Shown here: positions 62,001-64,000 of the stretch, one piece after another | Numbering within the stretch: the stretch's first letter is position 1 | Layout of the letters: each line of letters opens with the position of its first letter | NCBI GenBank assembly: GCA_914767715.1 | Contig: OU612066.1 | Coordinates: 2,609,001-2,673,000 of the forward strand | DNA from: Membranipora membranacea | Lineage: Eukaryota; Bryozoa; Gymnolaemata; Cheilostomatida; Membraniporidae | Direction of reading: 5' to 3' | DNA: 64,000 nt | Made by a program: the position numbers and the translations under genes | Notes under the pieces: generated by a model | What the model was told of the DNA's origin: nothing | The model's database searches: none | Seen by the model: the letters and a program-made list of their open reading frames with translations, nothing else

Positions 62001-63430
62001 TGGTTTTTATCCGAAACACAATTGGTTTGGTAACTCATTTAGTTGAACAACTTAAAGCTAATGTTAAAGACACAATACACATCAGCGATAAAAATGAGCT
62101 ATTCCTCATATGACACTTTTCTCAACAACGACAAGTATTAGATTTTCGATTGATTGATGTCTTCCAGGTCACTGAAGCTCTAGACACAGCAGGGCAATCA
62201 CTTTTGAATAGCTGTTCTCATACTTGTAAGTCCTATCACAATAATTTACTATATTCTCTAAGAATCTTTTTTCCCTTTGATTGATCTAACACACCAAATC
62301 TAATAAACCTGTTGCTGTTTCAGGTGCTTCACCCTTTACTAGAGGAGGGAGTTGTAGTAGAGGGAAAAGCTGACCCTGTGAGGTGTGGCTTCATCGGGAT
62401 ATCAAATTGGGCCCTAGATCCTGCAAAGATGAACAGAGGCATATTTGTGCAACGGGGAGTACCTTGTAAAACTGAACTAAAGATTATCGCCGAGTAAGTC
62501 TTTGAAGCCCTTTGTCATATGTGAATGTATCAGTATACAATTTTGTTGTATAGTTTCCCTCCATCCAAGTCATTCATTAATGATTCAAGACTACTGAAGG
62601 TGACAATGTATGCATAATCATTATAATTACTGTTCTGACAAAATTATCTGCTAGTAAGAGTTGATATAATGTCAACTTGCGATAATACGTCCATCTTATA
62701 CTTAGACTCTGGTTACTTGCAAACCGACAGTTGGTACCTGTGCTGGTATATGTGCCTGTACAAAATTGTCAACTGACTTGTGGTGATATGGTTTTATTAA
62801 AATTCATACACAAATTACGAAATAAATTTAAACTCTTACAATTATTGATTGTAGAGGACATTGAACTTTTATATGATATCTGGTAGCATGATATAATGAA
62901 TACTTGACATAATAATATACGCTCAAATTTTTTGCAGCCATAAACATAAACATAAACACTAAGCTAGTTTGCTGGCGGCCAGATATAGACTTTGCTTTGG
63001 CTGAGCTGCCGGGTATATTAATGCTGGCTGAGGTCAAAGCGAATGATTCATAGTTAAAGAAATTGGAATACGCAAAACAGATGAAAGAAATAGCTGGCTG
63101 CTTTAGCTATATTTACAATGTTGGTTATAATAAAGACAAATAATACTAAAGCTAATTACCTTAATTAACTGGTCTTATTTATTATGACATCAGAAAAAAT
63201 ATTTCTCAAAATAAAAATGTCCCTCCTAAAACAGTACCGAAGTCGCCCATCAGCAATGTAGCCAATTTTAGAGTTTATTATTTGATTTTAATTAGCAAAC
63301 TCTACACAGATGAATCAGAGAATGGTGTGAAGCTAAAGGAGGCATTAGCAGAAGGCTATAGATCATTATGTGAGAAGTTGAAGAGCAAAGACTTGAGAGA
63401 TGAATTCTTTGGGTTGCGTGACTTCTACAG
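7760..63430 (+). CDS. RNF213-like: RNF213 (mysterin)-like AAA+ ATPase / E3 ligase, N-terminal ~3,110 residues in 54 exons
   Basis: In vertebrates RNF213 is a cytosolic giant E3 ubiquitin ligase with a dynein-like AAA+ core, linked to antimicrobial defence and lipid droplets. Here 54 exons can be chained from ATG 7760 to 63430, with GT/AG junctions and compatible phases at all but two joins (22126/22637 and 57226/58094). Order of parts: zinc ribbons (residues ~10-75), low-complexity linker, CBM20-like region (~255-395), helical stalk (~470-1850), degenerate AAA unit with SERPGLGKS (~2010), AAA unit with GETGCGKT (~2460) and Walker B ILFLDEAN, AAA unit with GKPGSSKS (~2920) and Walker B VVVLDEVGLAE. 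Diagnostic RNF213 strings include IPVIIMGETGCGKT, ALKENIFMM and GISNWALDPAKMNRGIF. No in-frame stop or frameshift is seen, so the gene looks functional. The remaining AAA units, the RING and the C-terminal E3 module lie beyond the window. Orthology (not just homology) is inferred; lineage-specific paralogues are possible. Confidence 0.93.
8285..8437. repeat. Two back-to-back hairpins
   Basis: The first hairpin, 8285-8373, has arms starting ccctatcttcaactgtca and an inner near-perfect palindrome around tgcttctgaatcattaca. The second, 8370-8437, has arms agggcaaacc...ggtttgccct enclosing ggtggaaaacaaaat and its complement. They share the agggcaaacc boundary. The paired stems with small loops suggest two nested or abutting foldback MITE remnants, or one cruciform-prone element. 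Confidence 0.7.
9120..9155. repeat. Short hairpin
   Basis: A 13-base stem (ttagaggcggaga / tctccgcctctaa) flanks a 10-base loop. Weaker flanking complementarity (ggctg / cagcc) may extend it. No gene association is visible. Confidence 0.6.
9410..10708 (+). pseudogene. Non-LTR retrotransposon RNase H and C-terminal remnant, interrupted
   Basis: Frame 9402-9647 contains SETLTIATAAAMLL, FITSDSMSVLQSL and LDILWVPAHTYPG, matching the E, D and WVPxH parts of the RNase H domain of LINE polyproteins. A frameshift near 9644 moves the continuation (DVRTDEFAHIGLALG, ending with TKQWIQEQ) into another frame, and a stop follows at about 9824. After about 670 bases of unrelated sequence, 10496-10708 resumes with TITGHGQLMSHLTRLQLAD and cysteines, resembling the post-RNase H 'TGHGxLxxHL...C' region of Jockey/I-type elements. 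It is broken and non-functional. The family assignment is from pattern memory. Confidence 0.7.
9868..9883. repeat. 16-base perfect palindrome in a longer imperfect hairpin
   Basis: gcatgtctagacatgc is perfect. With the flanking ggccga / tcggcc it forms an imperfect hairpin of about 30 bases. It lies in the segment that separates the two parts of the broken LINE, so it may belong to an inserted element. Confidence 0.55.
11533..13426. mobile_element. 1.9 kb element with ~190-base inverted arms
   Basis: The left arm, 11533-11717, and the right arm, 13231-13426, are inverted imperfect copies. Shared blocks include tattctctgattcttc, ttggtccactct(t/a)agtgcatt and agtagaggccttcc. The interior (about 11720-13230) shows no long ORF. 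A 20-residue frame at 12451 begins MASRGKSEKYCAAANC. The structure fits an old foldback or DNA-transposon derivative. Target-site duplications were not identified. Confidence 0.7.
13740..13898 (+). CDS. RNF213-like: RNF213-like exon 2: linker
   Basis: The acceptor is ttttagcag and the donor GTGAGT. Phase 1 is kept at both ends. It encodes a polar linker beginning AASFKPPDKTLNLLLAPAG, rich in T, Q and D, with no domain I recognise. Vertebrate RNF213 also has a poorly conserved low-complexity N-terminal stretch here. Confidence 0.7.
13985..14498. mobile_element. 0.5 kb foldback MITE, copy 1
   Basis: The ends are inverted copies: atagacagctttctgagctc at the left and its near-complement at the right (gagctcagaaaactgtctat). 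The complementarity runs about 175-180 bases inward on each side with few mismatches, leaving a short centre. Both copies in this window are bounded by TAGACAG...CTGTCTA, which would fit a TA target duplication. It has no coding capacity. It lies in intron 2 of the RNF213-like gene. Copy 2 is at 50104-50603. Confidence 0.85.
14885..15189 (+). CDS. RNF213-like: RNF213-like exon 3: charged linker / coiled segment
   Basis: It starts after gttttag, joins exon 2 in phase 1 (DSETIKRFEDLKKELERL) and ends at a GTGAGT donor in phase 0. The charged heptad-like start suggests a short coiled coil, followed by a Q/H-rich stretch ending HHLLTPDTQTEP. The open frame is uninterrupted for 102 codons. Confidence 0.75.
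16024..16076 (+). CDS. RNF213-like: RNF213-like exon 4: small linker exon
   Basis: A 53-base exon (TSLDIPRDQGLLTAHEI) lies between tttatttcttag and GTAAGT. Phase 0 in and phase 2 out both match the neighbouring exons, and the split Trp codon is completed at 21049. Confidence 0.65.
17162..17195. repeat. 34-base perfect AT-rich palindrome
   Basis: gatatttattatatt... reads identically on both strands across the full 34 bases with no loop. It could be an AT-rich cruciform site or the remnant of a foldback element. Confidence 0.75.
18940..20260. repeat. Degenerate tandem repeats of ~150 bases
   Basis: Recurring blocks include gtacc(a/c)(a/g)gttgtagc, atcatgtcagcggcagc, cataataagtgaaatgtt and aaaaggtgtttc(t/a)aggg, in the same order at about 19190-19340, 19340-19480, 19600-19760 and 19760-19860, with weaker copies to 20260. 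They fill the interior of the foldback element. One unit is interrupted by a GC-rich palindrome at 19528-19561. Confidence 0.65.
19528..19561. repeat. 34-base perfect GC-rich palindrome
   Basis: Its left half is atccactggtcacgccg and its right half is the exact reverse complement, centred on a CCGCGG site. Imperfect complementarity continues outward (gcctgcat / atgcaggc), making a hairpin of about 80 bases (19506-19586) inside a tandem-repeat unit. Confidence 0.8.
20770..20960 (+). repeat. tRNA-derived SINE head (plus copy)
   Basis: Intact A-box and B-box motifs (TAGCTCAGTGG at about 20778; GGGTTCGACTCCC at about 20820) are spaced as in a tRNA gene and followed by a body ending near cggcgcc. 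The inverted partner is at about 17971-18160, where the B box is damaged. The sequence after the B box does not complete a tRNA acceptor stem, so it is not a tRNA gene. Confidence 0.7.
21049..22126 (+). CDS. RNF213-like: RNF213-like exons 5-7: CBM20-like region
   Basis: Exons are 21049-21201, 21420-21637 and 21858-22126, with phases 2, 1 and 0 at their ends. The segment NVIIHFKVYAPTVAW, then MVAMYTNLTGS, then LEYKYALIDG and SEYHVYDGVMLPPK parallels the beta-strand order of the carbohydrate-binding CBM20 domain in vertebrate RNF213 (residues near 'YKYVIYNG' and 'HQYYDIVYM'). In RNF213 this domain is implicated in glycan or starch-like ligand binding and targeting. The match is weak at sequence level and the domain call is an inference. 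Exon 7 ends with a basic stretch (KEKTKSKRREMYKK). Confidence 0.65.
22637..26524 (+). CDS. RNF213-like: RNF213-like exons 8-13: start of helical stalk
   Basis: Exons are 22637-22701, 22786-23066, 23888-24103, 24262-24562, 25325-25507 and 26460-26524. From exon 9 on, phases match at every join. The encoded helices (for example LCGSLLGLIHLAYHF, VWYKLLPIYLLLLES, FIDLLKKLKPLAKEE) correspond to the poorly conserved helical stalk after CBM20. Exon 8 needs one base from the previous exon, but exon 7 ends in phase 0, so a weak alternative donor or a small unseen exon is likely. The acceptors at 24262 and 25325 were chosen by phase and are less certain. Confidence 0.65.
25927..26250 (+). pseudogene. 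LINE reverse-transcriptase fragment
   Basis: FLDCKKAFDYVVHSI, REQYISLNQLNSTCYPFGVPQGSI and, after a frameshift near 26110, FINDLLNLPLFFTVNAYAGDTTF follow the order of reverse-transcriptase motifs (LDxxKAFDxVxH, GVPQGSxL, IND, [FY]ADDTxL) of Jockey/CR1-like LINEs. The catalytic box reads YAGD instead of YADD/FADD. Truncated at both ends, it lies in intron 12. Confidence 0.8.
27050..27790 (-). pseudogene. LINE endonuclease fragment split by a SINE
   Basis: On the minus strand, 27784-27498 encodes an N-terminal part with RNTAHPIFLPTIFYTNC and, in a shifted frame, NIICLTETWLDG, the conserved TETWL motif of AP endonucleases in CR1/Jockey-type LINEs. The next part, TATWLDVHKQQFIKI... then NRIGGGVCI, resumes from about 27271 to 27059. 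The break coincides with an inserted element (27272-27496) flanked by a duplicated target, so the two parts were once contiguous. Confidence 0.75.
27272..27496 (-). mobile_element. U2-snRNA-headed SINE-like insertion
   Basis: Read on the minus strand from 27496, the first ~33 bases match the 5' end of U2 snRNA (atcgcttctcggcc, then ttggctaagatcaa, with one or two changes). The following ~190 bases do not resemble the rest of U2. The element is flanked by catccagccaagtt at 27253-27266 and 27498-27511, extendable to 19 bases with one mismatch, a target-site duplication inside a LINE endonuclease ORF. U1/U2-headed SINEs are known in principle; this family I do not recognise. Confidence 0.75.
29025..30958 (+). 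CDS. RNF213-like: RNF213-like exons 14-17: stalk
   Basis: Exons are 29025-29283, 29806-29904, 30119-30238 and 30799-30958, with phases 0, 0, 0 and 1 at their ends. All acceptors and donors are consensus (tttttttttcag/GTAAAA, ttatttcag/GTAAGT, aactacag/GTGAGA, ttttgaag/GTAAGA). The encoded VLWHPDIYTLENLSLLIHS, the WWTQSCLPLFYARVES end and TKLLSWPTFTSAWERVG follow the RNF213 stalk before the 'VLTKVVGDLL' region. No catalytic motifs are expected here. Confidence 0.8.
32057..34809 (+). CDS. RNF213-like: RNF213-like exons 18-21: stalk
   Basis: Exons are 32057-32347, 32745-33032, 33747-33985 and 34662-34809, with phases 1, 1, 0 and 1 at their ends. Helical and charged segments (LKKMIEKEVNASKVQMWLDE, then WREGCDLMIKMCELYQI, then IFQKRFKSGLQGKKDLSW) align in order with vertebrate RNF213 segments around 'RREELLLLKKEKRCVDSLLKMC' and 'IFQLFW'. 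The role is structural: the stalk that packs against the AAA core in the known mouse structure. Confidence 0.8.
36374..42479 (+). CDS. RNF213-like: RNF213-like exons 22-29: stalk end and pre-AAA linker
   Basis: Exons are 36374-36603, 37536-37688, 38000-38152, 38664-38923, 39392-39494, 40772-41006, 41649-41748 and 42352-42479; all phases agree. Recognisable RNF213-like stretches are DFVELLSGSAG, VINLTYNDG, MTHSDLRDLQSKLTLFAG, FIESWRTIMEM-like helices (GCIESWRTIMEMYRE) and YYYTEQIVTLRKRLGEFF, in the same order as in vertebrates. For exon 27, GTAAGT at 41007 fits the phase better than GTGCCC at 41001. Confidence 0.82.
37140..37290 (-). repeat. tRNA-derived SINE in intron 22
   Basis: Read on the minus strand, the B box GGTTCAAGTC (within cccaggttcaagtcttgg) is followed by ggagacagtttttctctg, the usual end of a tRNA-like head, and then a SINE body. 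Upstream, ctaggactctaatagaactggccc resembles the anticodon and variable part, with a damaged A box. It differs from the SINEs at 4850-5070 and 17971-20960, so a third tRNA-SINE type is present. Confidence 0.6.
43164..43210. repeat. Hairpin in intron 29
   Basis: cagactttgcccc pairs with ggggaaaaagtctg around a GC-rich centre (ccgacggccccccgg). It is a local GC island in an AT-rich intron. No gene is associated. Confidence 0.5.
43935..46375 (+). CDS. RNF213-like: RNF213-like exons 30-34: first AAA unit region with degenerate P-loop
   Basis: Exons are 43935-44015, 44470-44576, 44871-45187, 45343-45583 and 46244-46375, with phases 1, 0, 2, 0 and 0. Exon 33 encodes ERLCVRVVLSERPGLGKSRW, matching the RNF213 'SERxGxGKS' P-loop, which lacks the first glycine of a standard Walker A. 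By comparison with the mouse structure this is probably the AAA unit before the two canonical ones. Downstream, HIDISHKVKSGVDELLFQLL takes the place of a Walker B; no DE pair is seen, so hydrolysis here is unlikely. Confidence 0.85.
47137..51904 (+). CDS. RNF213-like: RNF213-like exons 35-42: inter-AAA region
   Basis: Exons are 47137-47269, 47679-47835, 48058-48217, 48546-48599, 48868-48991, 49490-49637, 51219-51299 and 51791-51904. Family landmarks are NPSWSELMHFISFLGNQL, FKKVILEFVFKMARDFAT, WEKETQPYMFFCNNGD and DPSYVITMDNAKKMLAIHER, each with a clear RNF213 counterpart. The donor of exon 40 (GTCAAT at 49638) is weak and was picked by phase; exons 40 and 41 then join to give NEYVAQFLKLLASVMMK. 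The intron between them carries MITE copy 2. Confidence 0.82.
47443..47559. mobile_element. 117-base hairpin MITE
   Basis: Almost the whole element folds back on itself: cctgtaatagaag... at the left matches cttctattacagg at the right. The inner arms (ttctgtagcctatca / tg(t)gataggctacag and ccaa(g)taattattctaa / ttagaataatta) meet at a three-base centre. It lies in intron 35 and has no coding capacity. Confidence 0.85.
50104..50603. mobile_element. 0.5 kb foldback MITE, copy 2
   Basis: It has the same orientation and structure as 13985-14498, with long identical blocks (ctcttattta, ggaaaaacctgctgaaagag, gaaactcatgaaaaattctg) and scattered substitutions and small indels. It is bounded by TAGACAG...CTGTCTA and located in intron 40 of the same gene, 36 kb from copy 1. 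Confidence 0.85.
52111..57226 (+). CDS. RNF213-like: RNF213-like exons 43-46: canonical AAA unit (Walker A/B)
   Basis: Exons are 52111-52243, 55460-55576, 56504-56661 and 57141-57226. Exon 43 encodes IPVIIMGETGCGKTMLIEYM (Walker A). Exon 44 encodes HGGTTEDEIISTVREAE. Exon 45 encodes TILFLDEANTTEAIGLIKEI (Walker B with DE) and IIAACNP (sensor 1 Asn). These are near-identical to vertebrate RNF213 and keep every residue needed for ATP binding and hydrolysis. The intron between Walker A and the next exon has been invaded by a 3 kb antisense LINE without damage to the exon ends. Confidence 0.93.
52330..55310 (-). pseudogene. Non-LTR retrotransposon (endonuclease + reverse transcriptase), decayed
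   Basis: It reads on the minus strand from about 55310 to 52330. An upstream segment is followed by the endonuclease (LLSVGAWNVRTMFADGR; LELLGISESRWTGEGEE; an internal deletion; GVGAANDNGERL; SPCGQLTQIDNLL), a linker, then reverse transcriptase (NGKAPGIDELPAEFL; WRRGVIIKLPKEGDLSK; YFEVKSGVRQGCVISPLLF; YLAYADNVALFSTT) and a C-terminal region (VLLYGCETWRMTK; RWRYLGHSLRKKESLPH). The catalytic YADD is YADN, and several frameshifts and deletions split the ORF, so it is dead. It resembles the CFDP2-like/RTE endonuclease-RT families; the superfamily is uncertain. It inserted antisense in intron 43. Confidence 0.9.
58094..60616 (+). CDS. RNF213-like: RNF213-like exons 47-50: lid and linker to next AAA unit
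   Basis: Exons are 58094-58279, 58874-58981, 59775-59972 and 60351-60616. LVYRVQPLPEALRALVWDFG, ECSYVSLRDVKRFLDVAQWF and VLSIAACYLVRLDDENRKKY match RNF213 in order. The join from exon 46 (ending phase 1) to 58094 (phase 0) is not consistent, so either a small exon in 57227-58093 was missed or the acceptor is different; the frame is also open upstream to about 58034. All later phases agree. Confidence 0.82.
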
Positions 63431-64000
63431 GTATTTACTTGGTTCAGTAGAAAGATGAAAGAATGTTAATAAAATCAATTGTGATTATTCCTGGCGGGCA
63501 CAACTGTATCTAAATATGTTGGAAATATGTTTACCTTAGATCCTGAACTGCGTCTGCCTAATGTGTCAATCTGTCACTCTAGTATATTTGGAATGGTGCA
63601 TTTCAGTAGATGTTGTGACAAAATATAAACTGCCTCTGCTACACGTCCAACTAGAGTCTTGTATATATCTTAACCATGTTTTCTTGACAGCTAAAAGTTT
63701 CAAAACTTATTAGGTATATTTCTTTGATTTTAATTACGATTAATTAGATTTAATTACAATTAACATTTAGGGGGGGGGTATTTTACTCATAGTGATTCAA
63801 GCCATGGTGGATGTAGAGTAGGCACACAGCCCATTTGACCTCCTCAAATTTAGATTGAGTCAATGAGTTATGCATAGTGTAACTTGGTGAATATCATCTG
63901 ATTCAACTTTATTTGCGAAGAACATGAGGTGGTGCAGTTAATTTAAACCCTGGCTGTATATTAACCTTTATAAAATTACTGACATGTATCAATGTTTCAA
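58982..64000 (+). other. Unremarkable 3' introns
   Basis: Introns 58982-59774, 59973-60350, 60617-61111, 61768-62323, 62494-63295 and the partial intron 63431-64000 show no gene or element I recognise. The last has a G run near 63770. The next RNF213 exon is expected beyond the window. Confidence 0.5.
61112..63430 (+). CDS. RNF213-like: RNF213-like exons 51-54: second canonical AAA unit
   Basis: Exons are 61112-61388, 61591-61767, 62324-62493 and 63296-63430. Exon 51 starts with an acidic stretch (DMGEGEDNDPCDENDER), then ALKENIFMMIVC and FLIGKPGSSKSLAKSM (Walker A variant with SSK typical of RNF213). Exon 52 has VTYQCSAHSTSTGIQ and VVVLDEVGLAEASEHMPLK (Walker B). Exon 53 has LHPLLEEG and GISNWALDPAKMNRGIFVQRG (sensor region). 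Exon 54 ends DEFFGLRDFYR in phase 2 and must continue outside the window. Confidence 0.93.

Noticed and set aside
62167-62226. Extra RNF213-like exon between MPLK and LHPLLEEG
   Set aside because: It has an acceptor-like start and a TGTAAG end, but vertebrate RNF213 reads directly MPLK-xLHPLLE, and exons 61767 and 62324 join in phase without it.
1-64000. CRISPR arrays, bacterial operons, integrated virus
   Set aside because: No regularly spaced direct repeats with unique spacers and no prokaryotic gene layout. All reverse-transcriptase-like signals are of the non-LTR LINE type, with no LTRs, gag or envelope-like frames.

Overview
The window is nuclear DNA from an animal, most likely a marine or soft-bodied invertebrate. 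Short coding exons with GT/AG junctions are scattered through AT-rich introns, and the introns carry non-LTR retrotransposon remains, SINEs and foldback/MITE-like elements. No prokaryotic feature is present. The sequence alone does not fix the phylum.

Two protein genes lie on the + strand. (1) At 1-4169 is the 3' part of a cytochrome P450 gene, probably CYP3 clan (CYP3/CYP5-like). The five 3' exons carry the I-helix, ExxR, PERF and haem-loop motifs and the stop codon. The 5' end is off the window. (2) From 7760 to at least 63430 is the 5' part of a giant homologue of RNF213 (mysterin), an AAA+ ATPase / E3 ubiquitin ligase. I resolved 54 exons, about 3,110 codons, and almost every exon boundary has a consistent phase. 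They run from an N-terminal zinc-ribbon exon through a CBM20-like region, the long helical stalk and a degenerate AAA unit (GLGKS) to two canonical AAA units (GETGCGKT with Walker B ILFLDEAN; GKPGSSKS with Walker B VVVLDEVGLAE). The rest of the AAA ring, the RING finger and the C-terminal E3 part must lie beyond base 64000.

Layout: 1-4169 P450; 4170-7759 intergenic, with a tRNA-derived SINE and a degenerate GC-richer repeat; 7760-8003 RNF213 exon 1; 8004-13739 a large first intron with two adjacent hairpins, a broken LINE RNase H region and a 1.9 kb inverted-repeat element; 13740-16076 exons 2-4, with a 0.5 kb foldback MITE; 16077-21048 an intron with a 3 kb foldback element built on tRNA-like SINE sequence and internal tandem repeats; 21049-51904 exons 5-42, with LINE fragments, a U2-snRNA-headed SINE inserted into a LINE, a tRNA SINE, a 117 bp hairpin and a second copy of the 0.5 kb MITE; 52111-63430 exons 43-54, interrupted by a 3 kb antisense LINE pseudogene in intron 43.

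The P450 and the RNF213 homologue share a strand and are separated by 3.6 kb. I see no sign that they work together. The parts that look least described are the repeats: the U2-headed SINE, the two foldback elements and the MITE pair.
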